64,000 bases of DNA from Proteiniphilum saccharofermentans. GTDB taxonomy: Bacteria > Bacteroidota > Bacteroidia > Bacteroidales > Dysgonomonadaceae. The translations under genes were made by a program, and so were the position numbers. Numbering within the stretch: the stretch's first letter is position 1; each line of letters opens with the position of its first letter. Below, one piece after another: positions 1 through 9,250 of the stretch. The stretch spans positions 2,852,001 to 2,916,000 of the forward strand of contig NZ_LT605205.1 in assembly GCF_900095135.1 (NCBI RefSeq). Direction: 5' to 3'. A model generated the notes under the pieces. The model did no database searches, was not told the DNA's origin, and worked only from the letters and a program-made list of their open reading frames with translations.

Positions 1-1115
1 TTACCGCTAATCTTGCGGCTATTCCTGCAAATATCTCGGCAAAAAGGGCCGCATTCGCCCATTTCATATTCAATGTGTTAGGCCTTGTCTGGTTGACAAT
101 CGCGTTTAATTTCTTTGTGGAGCTTGTCGACACGATCATTGGAGGAATTACATCCGTCAACCCCAGCGGGATGCAGTCATTTCTCGCCTCGCTCTCACCC
201 GAGGAATACACACAGATCACTACACTTTCCAGATCGGAACTTTCGCCCGAACTTGCCGCCTTGCAAAGTGAATACCTTAATTATCAAGCCTCTACCTCGT
301 ATGGCTTATCGCTATTCCATACACTTTACAACATCTGTAATGTACTCATTATGATATGGTTTGTAAAATTGTATGAAAAGATCTGTCTCGCAGTTATCAG
401 ACCCAAACGAGGCGAAGAAGAAGACGAAGAATTCATACTTCAGTATATCTCCACGGGAATGGCCTCTACAGATGAACTTTCCATCCTCCAGGCTGAAAAA
501 GAGGTGGAAGTATATGTGCAGCGTGTCCGGAAAATGTTTGGTTTCGTTAAGAAATTAACCAATTTGAATCATCACGACAAGAAGTTCCTTAAACTGTACA
601 ACCGTACTGAGAAATATGAGGATATCTGCGACCAGATGGAGGTCGAGATAGGTTCTTATCTGGGTAAAGTGGCAGAGGGAAGGCTCAGTAATCAGAGTAA
701 AGAGCGCGTACGTGCCATCCTCCGCGGAGTGACGGAAATAGAAAGCATTGCCGACTCAAGTTGTAATATTGCCCGGCATTTGAAACGAAAGATGGAAGCC
801 GATGTTGTTTTTGAAGAAATTATTATCACCAATATCAACTGCATGTACGAACTGTTGGATAAGGCATTTGAAAACATGCAGGTCCTGCTCAAAAATCAGA
901 AAATAACGGAATCGGAATTATTGCACAGCAAACATATCGAAAACAGTATCAATGAAAAGCGGAATCTCCTGAAGCGTGAGAACGTAGAGAATCTGAACCA
1001 GAATCTCTACTCATATCAAAACGGCGTTTTCTATATGGATATCGTCTCGGAATGTGAACGGATGGGAGATTATATCATGAACGTGATTGAATCGTTAGAG
1101 GTAAAGCATATTTAA
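1..1115 (+). CDS. Na/Pi cotransporter family protein with C-terminal PhoU-like domain (5' truncated by window edge)
   Basis: The frame is open from base 3 of the window (protein ...SAKRAAFAHFIFN...), so the true start lies upstream. The visible part begins with the end of the sodium:phosphate symporter membrane domain (the AKRAAFAHFIFN segment is typical of NptA/YjbB proteins). It continues with another hydrophobic helix (about 300-370) and then a long soluble, helical, charged tail (about 450-1115) resembling a PhoU-type four-helix domain. By family, such proteins use the sodium gradient to import inorganic phosphate across the inner membrane, and the PhoU tail is thought to be regulatory. 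No pst or pho genes lie next to it. Family assignment is good; substrate is by homology only. Confidence 0.85.
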   Translation, partial: TANLAAIPANISAKRAAFAHFIFNVLGLVWLTIAFNFFVELVDTIIGGITSVNPSGMQSFLASLSPEEYTQITTLSRSELSPELAALQSEYLNYQASTSYGLSLFHTLYNICNVLIMIWFVKLYEKICLAVIRPKRGEEEDEEFILQYISTGMASTDELSILQAEKEVEVYVQRVRKMFGFVKKLTNLNHHDKKFLKLYNRTEKYEDICDQMEVEIGSYLGKVAEGRLSNQSKERVRAILRGVTEIESIADSSCNIARHLKRKMEADVVFEEIIITNINCMYELLDKAFENMQVLLKNQKITESELLHSKHIENSINEKRNLLKRENVENLNQNLYSYQNGVFYMDIVSECERMGDYIMNVIESLEVKHI

Positions 1116-1181
1116 GGGAAAATGCGTATCTTCGTAGTTCCGGCATGCAACAGGATATAGTTGCCGCATTGCGTGTGGGAC

Positions 1182-1282
1182 GAACGTTTTCGTTAAGCAA
1201 TATGAGCAGAAGGCAAACAAGTTTGCATTATGCCATTGTGAGAATTGAAAATCGAGGAGCGAAGGCGACTCAAAACGACTAA
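1182..1282. repeat. Dispersed palindromic intergenic element, copy 1
   Basis: The left end reads GAACGTTTTCGTTAAGCAA (1182-1200) and the right end AAAACGACTAA (1272-1282). Both ends recur exactly at 33145-33209 around a different, shorter interior. The outer CGTTTT...AAAACG and an inner GCAAAC...GTTTGC are inverted repeats, so the element can fold. It lies between the cotransporter and the SUI1-like gene. The ends match directly; mobility or function is unknown. Confidence 0.5.
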
Positions 1283-1312
1283 TTCTATTGAATACATAAA
1301 TTCCGTAACAAT

Positions 1313-1651
1313 ATGAACGACTGGAAAAAAAGATTAGATATTGTCTACTCCACCAATCCCGATTACCACTACAAGGAAGAGGGAAGCGAGGAAGATAATA
1401 CACAGCCGAAAGAGAAACAGTTGCTTCGAATCAGCCTCGACAAACGGAATCGCAAAGGAAAGGCTGTAACGCTTGTCACCGGATTTATTGGAAATGACGA
1501 CGATCTGCAGGAACTGGGCAGGATGCTGAAGACAAAATGCGGCGTGGGCGGATCAGCCAAAGAGGGAGAGATCATCATCCAGGGCGATCATCGCGAAAAG
1601 GTACTGGCTATCCTGCAGAAGGAAGGATATGCCAAATCACGTATCATCTAA
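1313..1651 (+). CDS. SUI1/eIF1-like translation initiation factor (YciH family)
   Basis: A 112-residue protein with a variable acidic N-terminus (about 1-40) and a conserved SUI1 fold (about 41-110). Recognisable are the basic RNRKGKAVTLVTGF strand, the KTKCGVGGSAKEGEI loop and the terminal GDHREKVLAIL helix. The family is homologous to eukaryotic eIF1; bacterial members such as E. coli YciH bind the small ribosomal subunit and affect start-codon discrimination or translation under stress. The ATG at 1313 is the only sensible start. The helicase gene follows after 36 nt on the same strand, so co-transcription is possible, but no functional link is implied. A dispersed palindromic element lies just upstream. 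Confidence 0.88.
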   Translation: MNDWKKRLDIVYSTNPDYHYKEEGSEEDNTQPKEKQLLRISLDKRNRKGKAVTLVTGFIGNDDDLQELGRMLKTKCGVGGSAKEGEIIIQGDHREKVLAILQKEGYAKSRII

Positions 1652-1687
1652 CCACGGAAATCGGTTCACAACACAGCAGAACGATCG

Positions 1688-4600
1688 ATGGAAAATCAGC
1701 AGTCATTAGACAGACATCTGCTCCACGTGATCAAAGCATCTGCCGGATCGGGCAAAACACACCGTCTGACAGGTGAATATCTCCGTTTGCTTTTTTCAGC
1801 GCCAAACAATCACCGCCATATCCTGGCCGTAACCTTTACCAACAAGGCGACCGATGAGATGAAGTCGCGCATCGTGGAAGAGTTGTACCGGCTGGCTTCG
1901 GGTGCAGACTCCTCTTATCTGGCGGAACTGATGGACGATTTCTCCATGCGTCGGGAAGACGTCCGCACAAAAGCAAAAACCATCTTAGAAACTATTCTAC
2001 ACGACTATTCATCTTTCTCTATCAGCACCATCGACCGTTTTTTCCAGCAGACCATGCGCACTTTTGCCCGTGAGACCGGTTTGGCGGGGGGATATAATAT
2101 CGAGTTGGATGAGACCTCCCTGCTGACCGAAACTATCGACCTGATGCTTTCCGAACTGGATAAACCGGAGAACAAGACGCTGGCGGAATGGCTCCTCCGA
2201 TTCATGCAGCATAATATAGAAGAGGGGAAAAGCTGGAAGATCGACCGGCAGGTGTTGGATCTGGCAAAGCAATTGTTCAACGAGACATATAAATCGTTTA
2301 CCGATGAGGAGCAGTCGACCATTCAGGATAAGGAACAGCTCGAGGCCTACAAACAGATGCTTATGCGTATCGCAAAGAGCTACGAGAATGAGGTGAAATC
2401 GGTAGGAGTAAAGGCGCTCAGCATCATGCAGCAATACGGATTATCGTATGACGACTTCAAACACAAAAGGAATTCCGGTTTCCTGCTATTCACCAAACTG
2501 GCAGGTGGAAACGTGGAGAAACCATCCACACGCCTTATCGCATTGGCAGACAATATCGACCTGTGGTACAGCGGCAAGGAGAAAGAGAATGCCATCCGAT
2601 CGGCTTACAGCGACGGCCTCAACGAATGTGTAAAGCAGATCATCTATCTTTCCGATAACGACCGGGAATACCAGACTGCAAAGCATCTGCTCCGTAATTT
2701 CTATACCTTAGGTATCCTCAACGACATCAAACAACGGCTGCGCAAACTGCAACAGGAAAACAATACCCTGTTTCTCTCCGACACCACAGAACTGCTGAAC
2801 GACATCATTGCCGGTACCGACTCCCCTTTTATCTATGAAAAGACGGGCACCCGCGTCCATCATTATATGATAGATGAGTTCCAGGATACCTCGCGTATGC
2901 AATGGGAAAATTTCCGGCCGTTGATCGGAGAAAGCCTTGCCTCCGGAAACCTGAACCTGATCGTGGGCGATGTGAAGCAGAGTATCTACCGTTTCCGCAA
3001 TTCCGACTGGCGCTTGCTCGAGGAACAGGTAAAAGAGGATTTTCAGGCCGGCAATATCCGGGAACACGTGCTGGACACCAACTGGCGAAGCGACGCACAT
3101 ATAGTGCAATTCAACAATGCTTTTTTCACGCAAGCCGCTGTCAACCTGCAAAACGATTTTAACACCTCCGCCGAAAGTCCGCAGCATACAGAAGGGGCTG
3201 GCAATAACGGGCACAACAGTGATACACAGATCACCAATGCCTACGCCGACCTCTATCAGCAGGTTCCTCTGAAAAAAGCGGACAGTGGCGGACAAGTGAG
3301 GATTACCTTTCTGAAGGATGATAAGGAGACAGACTGGAAAGCAGATGTGCTGGAGCGGCTGCCGCATGAGATCGAAGTGCTTCAGGACCAGGGGTTCGCA
3401 CTGAAAGATATCGCTATAATAGTACGATGGAACCATGAAGCGGTGCAGGTCGCTGATACGTTGTTGTCCTACCGCGAACAACACCCGGAATCACCTTACC
3501 GTTACGACATTATTTCCAATGAAGCGCTTCTTGTCCGCAGTGCCCAAAGCGTGAAAGCCATCATCGCACTGATGCGCCATTTCCGGAACCCGAAAGATGA
3601 AATTTGCAGAATGATGGCAATCTACGAATTCTACCGGTTTCAACGCCGCTCTTCTCCGGACGAGGCCCTACAGTTCTATCGTGAAGAGGGTCGCGGCGAT
3701 TTCCCCGACGAGATAAAAGGTCATCTGGGTGAACTGGTATCCATGCCTTTCTACGAAATGACCGAGCATTTCTTCACACTGACAACCGATGCATTGGATG
3801 CCAAAGAGAATGCCTATGTACAAGCTTTTCTGGATATAGTACTTAAATTCAAGGAGAGTGCTACTGCGGATTTAAACGACTTTCTGGACTGGTGGGATGA
3901 GACCGGCCACAGGAAAGCGCTTTTTTCGCCCGAAGACCAGGACGCCATCCGGCTGATTACCATCCACAAATCAAAAGGGTTGGGATTTGGTGCTGTGATC
4001 ATGCCATTCGTGAGCTGGGGTATGGACCACAATACATATCATAACGATATTATCTGGTGCAAACCCGGATCCGTACCGTTCAACACTTTGGGTGTTGCGC
4101 CGCTGAAATACGGAAAAGGACTTGAAGACACCATCTTCAGGGATAGCTACCTGGAAGAAAAACGGTTTACCTATATCGACAACCTGAACCTGCTCTACGT
4201 GGCATTTACCCGTCCGAAACACCGGCTCATCGCTTTCGCCCCCATCCCCCGGAAACCGGAAACCATTTCCGATGTAGCAGATCTCTTATGGAGAAGTATT
4301 ACCGACACTGCTCCCCTACCCGCTTCGGTGTTAACCGGCCACACCGCTTCCCCGGAATCCACAAATCCAGCGTCTACGAACCCCGGTCATCAAAGAGACT
4401 ATATTCCCCTAAACGAATATTTCAATGAGGGTGAAGTTGAATCTGTTTTTGAATATGGCAAACCGGAAACAGTACGGAAACCGGAAAAAAAAGCGGTTGC
4501 GGACAGCGATAAGACAGGGAAATGGCAATCGGTTCCTTTTGGTGACCGGCTACAATTGCGATTCAATTCCATTGGATATTTCAGTGACGATGGCAGTCGC

Positions 4601-5029
4601 GATTATGGCACGATGATGCACGACATTGTAAGCAATGTGAAGACCCTGGAGGATATTCCGCAGGCAGTAGAACAAAAGGTCTCCGCAGGGGAGTTGGCAG
4701 AAGAAGAAAGGGAAAATACGATCCATCGGTTGACAGAGATCTTATCCCGACCGGAGATCTCAGACTGGTATTCCGGCAAATATACCGTACTGAATGAGAC
4801 CCAGGTGTTACATCCCGATACCGGATTCAGCCGCCCCGACCGGGTAATGATCGGCCCCGACGAAGTAATCGTAGCCGATTACAAATTCGGAGAGCTGGAA
4901 GAGACAAAACATATCCGTCAGGTGCGTCGTTATATACAACATATACAGGAAATAGGCTACGAAAACGTATCGGGATACATCTTTTACGTGAAACAGGGAA
5001 AGATCGTGGAATGCCCGTTGTCAGGATGA
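1688..5029 (+). CDS. UvrD/AddA-like ATP-dependent helicase-nuclease (double-strand-break end processing)
   Basis: A 1113-residue SF1A helicase fused to a C-terminal nuclease. Visible are the Walker A ASAGSGKTH (about 17-25), motif Ia VTFTNKATDEMKSR, motif II DEFQDTS (about 396), motif III VGDVKQSIYRFR (about 425), motif V ITIHKSKGLGF (about 755) and motif VI LLYVAFTRPKHRL (about 834). A PD-(D/E)XK-type centre sits near 1050-1063 (RPDRV...VADYKFGE), followed by a QVRRYIQ motif. This is the AddA/RecB architecture: ATP-driven unwinding and resection of DNA ends before RecA loading. The usual AddB-type partner is not adjacent: upstream is the SUI1-like gene and downstream is an oppositely oriented phosphatase gene. 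The architecture is certain; the exact complex is inferred. Confidence 0.92.
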   Translation: MENQQSLDRHLLHVIKASAGSGKTHRLTGEYLRLLFSAPNNHRHILAVTFTNKATDEMKSRIVEELYRLASGADSSYLAELMDDFSMRREDVRTKAKTILETILHDYSSFSISTIDRFFQQTMRTFARETGLAGGYNIELDETSLLTETIDLMLSELDKPENKTLAEWLLRFMQHNIEEGKSWKIDRQVLDLAKQLFNETYKSFTDEEQSTIQDKEQLEAYKQMLMRIAKSYENEVKSVGVKALSIMQQYGLSYDDFKHKRNSGFLLFTKLAGGNVEKPSTRLIALADNIDLWYSGKEKENAIRSAYSDGLNECVKQIIYLSDNDREYQTAKHLLRNFYTLGILNDIKQRLRKLQQENNTLFLSDTTELLNDIIAGTDSPFIYEKTGTRVHHYMIDEFQDTSRMQWENFRPLIGESLASGNLNLIVGDVKQSIYRFRNSDWRLLEEQVKEDFQAGNIREHVLDTNWRSDAHIVQFNNAFFTQAAVNLQNDFNTSAESPQHTEGAGNNGHNSDTQITNAYADLYQQVPLKKADSGGQVRITFLKDDKETDWKADVLERLPHEIEVLQDQGFALKDIAIIVRWNHEAVQVADTLLSYREQHPESPYRYDIISNEALLVRSAQSVKAIIALMRHFRNPKDEICRMMAIYEFYRFQRRSSPDEALQFYREEGRGDFPDEIKGHLGELVSMPFYEMTEHFFTLTTDALDAKENAYVQAFLDIVLKFKESATADLNDFLDWWDETGHRKALFSPEDQDAIRLITIHKSKGLGFGAVIMPFVSWGMDHNTYHNDIIWCKPGSVPFNTLGVAPLKYGKGLEDTIFRDSYLEEKRFTYIDNLNLLYVAFTRPKHRLIAFAPIPRKPETISDVADLLWRSITDTAPLPASVLTGHTASPESTNPASTNPGHQRDYIPLNEYFNEGEVESVFEYGKPETVRKPEKKAVADSDKTGKWQSVPFGDRLQLRFNSIGYFSDDGSRDYGTMMHDIVSNVKTLEDIPQAVEQKVSAGELAEEERENTIHRLTEILSRPEISDWYSGKYTVLNETQVLHPDTGFSRPDRVMIGPDEVIVADYKFGELEETKHIRQVRRYIQHIQEIGYENVSGYIFYVKQGKIVECPLSG

Positions 5030-5066
5030 AGGGAATAGGGGCAAATACTAGGGAAAGGGTATTTCT

Positions 5067-6923
5067 TCAATAAGGGCTCACTCTTAACTTCACCAACCGA
5101 CCGTCCATTGCGGAGACAAATAATTCGTTACCGTCCGTCGGCAGGATCATATTGATGAGTCCGTTGGAAATACGGTACTTCCAGAGAAACGTACCATCAG
5201 AAGCGCGGTAGGCATAGATCAGCCCCTTATCGGTAGGCGCATAGACGACTCCGTTTTTCTCCACCACCGGCGTAGGGGTAAGTTCATAGCCCATATCCTC
5301 TCCCGAAGAGATCCATTTTACCTGCCGTGATGGTACAGTCGCGTCAATAGCAAGGATATTCCCATCCATAGTCTTGGCGTAGACAGTATTGCCGTCTTCC
5401 GACATGCCGATTGACTCACGCACCCTGTTTTCCGGATCATTATAACGCCATATCACTTCTCCTGTCACCTCATCCAAAACGGTCATATACCGGTCGGGGG
5501 ATGCCAGGTAGATCCGTCCATGCGTGGCAACGGGCACCACCTGTGCAGGAGACAGCATCCGGTTCGAGTATCCGCTGTTCCATATCCAGCGTGGTTTTCC
5601 GGTTTCAATATCGAGGGCATAGAACTCATTGCCCCAACTGCCGAAAAAGACCACTTCATCTTTTACAAGCGGACGGGTCACCACGAAGTTCTTCACACTA
5701 TCAAACTCCCAAAGGAGCTTTCCTGTCGAGACATCCCATGCCCGGCAGTGACCGTCTCCACCGGCGAGCATCACCTTGTTTCCGGAACAGGCGGGAGAAG
5801 AAACCACTGCTTTATCGTTCTCCAGTTTAAACCGTTGTTTCCCGTTTTGCAGGTCCAATCCATAAAGAAACGAATCGGAGGAAGCGCACCATACGGTGTT
5901 TTCATATACGGTAGGAGTGGAATAGATCTTTCCGTCGGTTGTATACGTCCATACCGGTTGCCCGTTACCGGCATCCACGGCTTTTATTTCTCCCGCGGTA
6001 TTGGTGTAAAGCAGTTTTTTCCCGGCCAGAACCATGCCGCTACCCATATCGCTTTTTTCCTGTACACTCCAGACTTCGGAAACATAGCGATGATCGTGGT
6101 TAAAAGAATAATCGGGACGAGGCGGATTGATCTCCCATTTAGGCCGTTGTCCTGCCGGGTAGGTAAGCCAGGGAGCAAGTGTCTCACCTGAAGCCTTGCG
6201 TTCCTGCAAAGTAATAGAATCGGCATCCACAGTGATAATAGTATATCCTCCATACTCTTCTTTGGCCCGCAGGTTAGAGCGGCACATCGCCGCATTGATT
6301 CCTTCGAAATTCATTGCCCGGTTGGCATGCCCGTGTCCGCACAGCATCAGTTGTACATTATAGGGCCGCAGCGCATCCATCACTTCGAACCAGTTATTCA
6401 ACCCGTTATCCATAGGATAATGGTTCACATAAATAACAGGCATATCGGTATCGGTTTTCTCCAGCTCTTCAAAAAACCAGGTGAGGTTCTCCCGTGGTAT
6501 CTGCCCCGGTCCCATACGCATATTGGGACCTGATGCCAGTCCGAGAAACTTGTAACCGTTATACTCAAAGCCGAATGTTTCATTGCCGAAAATCCGCAAA
6601 AAATCGTTGGTTCCACTTTCTGACCAGTTGGAGTCATGATTCCCGGGAATTGTATAGTAAGGAACGTTCAGACTATCCAGCATCGTTTTCGCTGTATGCA
6701 GTTCATCATATGAACCGAATTCGGTCACATCTCCCGATACAATCACGAAAGTGATATCTGTAAGAGAATTGATGTCTCTTACCGTACGCCGGAGATCTTC
6801 ATTGTTCTCAGGATTGCTGACATGTATGTCGGTAACCAGTGCAAACCTGAAAGGTTGTGAAGGCCGGGCGGAAAGCAACAGGCTGATGCCTACCGCCAGA
6901 CAAGACAATACCCATTTCTTCAT
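5067..6923 (-). CDS. Secreted calcineurin-like metallophosphoesterase fused to a PQQ-type beta-propeller
   Basis: A 618-residue protein with an N-terminal signal peptide (about 1-20). A calcineurin-like phosphoesterase domain follows (about 25-270), with the metal signature D32xH34, GD (64-65), GNHD (94-97), the later NHYPMD, and GHGH. From about 275 to the end there are WD/PQQ-like blades (repeated ...GKLLWEF, ...GKPRWIW and ...GEVIWRY strands) as in BamB-type propellers. The phosphoesterase would hydrolyse a phosphomono- or diester in the periplasm or at the cell surface; the substrate is unknown, and the propeller probably binds a partner or ligand. It is 27 nt downstream of the esterase gene, so the two are likely co-transcribed. 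Confidence 0.85.
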   Translation of the reverse strand: MKKWVLSCLAVGISLLLSARPSQPFRFALVTDIHVSNPENNEDLRRTVRDINSLTDITFVIVSGDVTEFGSYDELHTAKTMLDSLNVPYYTIPGNHDSNWSESGTNDFLRIFGNETFGFEYNGYKFLGLASGPNMRMGPGQIPRENLTWFFEELEKTDTDMPVIYVNHYPMDNGLNNWFEVMDALRPYNVQLMLCGHGHANRAMNFEGINAAMCRSNLRAKEEYGGYTIITVDADSITLQERKASGETLAPWLTYPAGQRPKWEINPPRPDYSFNHDHRYVSEVWSVQEKSDMGSGMVLAGKKLLYTNTAGEIKAVDAGNGQPVWTYTTDGKIYSTPTVYENTVWCASSDSFLYGLDLQNGKQRFKLENDKAVVSSPACSGNKVMLAGGDGHCRAWDVSTGKLLWEFDSVKNFVVTRPLVKDEVVFFGSWGNEFYALDIETGKPRWIWNSGYSNRMLSPAQVVPVATHGRIYLASPDRYMTVLDEVTGEVIWRYNDPENRVRESIGMSEDGNTVYAKTMDGNILAIDATVPSRQVKWISSGEDMGYELTPTPVVEKNGVVYAPTDKGLIYAYRASDGTFLWKYRISNGLINMILPTDGNELFVSAMDGRLVKLRVSPY

Positions 6924-6950
6924 CTTACCTGTTATTGATTGGTTAAACTC

Positions 6951-7769
6951 TTATTGCCGGGATTTAAAATATTCACTGAAGAAGAGCACCTGGTATTTCA
7001 CCGCATTGCTCCAGTATTCCCAGTTATGTGCTCCGGGACGGGTAATATAATCGTGTGGTATGTTCCGATACAGCAGTTCATCATGCAGCCGCTCGTTGAC
7101 AGCGAAAAAGAAATCTTCCGTCCCGCAATCGATAATTATCTTTAATGCATCTGGTGTCAACAAATGCAATAGTCCCATGACGGTATTTTCCTCCCATCTT
7201 TCGGGATAATCACGTTGTGAACCAATCCGTTTGGCAATATCCCAGTTGTTGGGAAAGGGACGAATATCCACGCCGCCGCTCATACTTCCACATGCGCCGA
7301 ACACATCCTGATTCCGGAAAGCCAGGTAGAGCCCGCCATGACCTCCCATGCTCAGGCCGGTAATAGCTCGTCCTTCACGCGAAGCAACGGTTTTGTAATT
7401 GTTATCCACCCATGTAATCAGCTCTTTTGATACGAATGTCTCAAACTGAAACGCCGGATCGACAGGACTATCGAAATACCAGCTTCCGAAAGCGCCGTCG
7501 GGACAGACAATAATCACTCCATATTGATCAGACAATTCCCTGATTTGAGGCACTTTATTTACCCATCCGTCATATCGGTCACTATAACCATGCAACAAAT
7601 AGAGAACCGGGAAAGTATTCTCCCCGTCATACGATTGCGGTTTAATGACAACCGTTTTGATTTCCTTTTCCATTTTTTTGCTGAAAACACTTACCGTATC
7701 GACCGTTGCAGGAAAGACTCCTACAACGAATAAGGCTAATAGCAGGGGAATAAGCACACACCGTTTCAT
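6951..7769 (-). CDS. Secreted alpha/beta-hydrolase, putative esterase family (esterase D-like)
   Basis: The ATG at 7769 was chosen because the protein then begins MKRCVLIPLLLALFVVG, a clean signal peptide; a start at 7799 would add ten non-signal residues. The mature protein (272 residues before cleavage) shows YLLHGYSDRYDGW (oxyanion region), the nucleophile elbow GLSMGGHGG, an acidic DCGTEDFF segment and a terminal GAHNWEYW histidine, giving a complete Ser-Asp-His triad. PF00756-type enzymes hydrolyse carboxyl esters, for example acyl or feruloyl groups on glycans. The substrate cannot be read from sequence. It is preceded by a 214-nt low-complexity spacer and followed closely by the phosphoesterase-propeller gene. 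Confidence 0.85.
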   Translation of the reverse strand: MKRCVLIPLLLALFVVGVFPATVDTVSVFSKKMEKEIKTVVIKPQSYDGENTFPVLYLLHGYSDRYDGWVNKVPQIRELSDQYGVIIVCPDGAFGSWYFDSPVDPAFQFETFVSKELITWVDNNYKTVASREGRAITGLSMGGHGGLYLAFRNQDVFGACGSMSGGVDIRPFPNNWDIAKRIGSQRDYPERWEENTVMGLLHLLTPDALKIIIDCGTEDFFFAVNERLHDELLYRNIPHDYITRPGAHNWEYWSNAVKYQVLFFSEYFKSRQ

Positions 7770-7983
7770 TGTATCATTATTATTAGAACCAAGAATCAAG
7801 AGCCAAGAGCCAAGACTTATAAGTGAAGAATTAAAAGTGAAAAGTGAAGAATTAAATAATAACTTCTCAATTTCTGAACTTCTTGACTTCTTTTTTATTA
7901 TTCATATTAGCACATTCATCACATTGGCACATTAACTCCCCAAAGATACAAAAAACAGAAAAAGATATATCCAATTTTAGAGT

Positions 7984-9180
7984 TCAAATTACTCCAGGTT
8001 CTATTCCGACAGATTTAGCTCTCTCCTTCTTATCGGAATATTTTGTCAGGATCAACGATAATGCGCCGTCGCTCGTGATATTATGGGTTGTACCAAAACT
8101 ATCCAGCAAAGCAAAGATAGTAATCATCAGGGCAATTCCCTCTTCACCTATTCCCAGCACAGCCTGTATCAGCCCAAGTGAAGCAAAAAGTGTTCCTCCC
8201 GGGAGTCCCGGTGCAGCCACACCAAAAATGGCAAGAAGCGGAATAAAGAGAACCATTTTTTCGATGTCCGGCATCGTTCCGTTTAACAGATACGACACGG
8301 CCAATGCCAGAAATACGATATCTAAAACAGATCCGGGAAAATGAATATTACCCAGCAGCGGAATAGAAAAATCCCTTACTTCCGGCTTCAACACAGGGCT
8401 TTTCCGGGTCTCTTCGATAGCAACGCCCAAGCTTGCTGCCGACGATTGGGATCCTAACGCGGTCAATACTACCGGTCCGTAATATCTAAGCACCTGCCAG
8501 GGATTCTTGCCTGAGTATATCCCCGCCGAGACATACAGAAAGGTGAGCCATGCGGCATGGCAAAGAATTGTAATCAGAATGATCAGTAAAAAAACAGGTA
8601 ATCTTGATACTAAATCTCCTTCATAGGCAAACACACTGAAATTTGCCGCGATAAAAAAGGGAAGAAGGGGGATCAGCACTCTTTTAACCATAACAAATAC
8701 GATGTCCTGAAACTCGTATAATGCATTCTCTATTTTCCGGGATTTTGTCAAAAGTATCCCTATACCTACCAGAAAAGCCAGTACCAGTGCACTCAAAACC
8801 GGCATCAAAGGCGGAATATCCAACCGGAATATCATCTGTGGAAGCACTTTTGATACTTCATCATCCGGTGTAATGTCGATCAATGGTATGGTGTTGTAAC
8901 CAACTAAGGCCGCCAACACAGAACTCCCGACACATGACAGGTACGCTAAAATAAGCGACAGCGTGAGGAGCTTTGAGGCATTACTTTTTAGACGGGTAAT
9001 GGCAGGAGTTATGAATCCGAAAACAATCAGGGGGATCAGAAAAAAGATGATCTGTCCCAATATATGCTTTATCGGGAGGATGACGGCGATCACTCCTTCT
9101 GTGGCGAATCGGCCTATCACCAATCCGGCAATTACCGCCAGAAATAAACGGACACTTGTATTTGAAAAGATTTTTGTCAT
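7984..9180 (-). CDS. Dicarboxylate/amino acid:cation symporter (DAACS/SDF family)
   Basis: A 398-residue polytopic inner-membrane protein of the length usual for the GltP/DctA family. It shows alternating hydrophobic helices, a serine-rich re-entrant loop region (ALGSQSSAASLGVAIEE), a GNIHFPGSVLDIVF segment and a second hairpin region (VAAPGLPGGTLFASLG) typical of this fold. Family members import glutamate, aspartate or C4-dicarboxylates with Na+ or H+. Its position, 70 nt after two M20 amidohydrolases, suggests that it takes up an amino acid or acyl-amino acid released by them. The ATG at 9180 is well placed. It lacks the canonical NMDGT-type signature, so the exact substrate is uncertain. 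Confidence 0.85.
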   Translation of the reverse strand: MTKIFSNTSVRLFLAVIAGLVIGRFATEGVIAVILPIKHILGQIIFFLIPLIVFGFITPAITRLKSNASKLLTLSLILAYLSCVGSSVLAALVGYNTIPLIDITPDDEVSKVLPQMIFRLDIPPLMPVLSALVLAFLVGIGILLTKSRKIENALYEFQDIVFVMVKRVLIPLLPFFIAANFSVFAYEGDLVSRLPVFLLIILITILCHAAWLTFLYVSAGIYSGKNPWQVLRYYGPVVLTALGSQSSAASLGVAIEETRKSPVLKPEVRDFSIPLLGNIHFPGSVLDIVFLALAVSYLLNGTMPDIEKMVLFIPLLAIFGVAAPGLPGGTLFASLGLIQAVLGIGEEGIALMITIFALLDSFGTTHNITSDGALSLILTKYSDKKERAKSVGIEPGVI

Positions 9181-9250
9181 TACTGTTTTTAATTATAATT
9201 GATGAAATGAGAATAATAAAACTATCTTCACCGGATGATTTATTTTGCAG

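Noticed and set aside
2708-3484. 258-codon minus-strand ORF opposite the helicase-nuclease
   Set aside because: It lies wholly inside a gene with clear helicase motifs and has no recognisable domain; a shadow frame.
5411-6295. Several plus- and minus-strand ORFs inside the phosphoesterase-propeller gene
   Set aside because: They overlap confirmed coding sequence and have Arg/His/Pro-rich composition typical of antisense frames.
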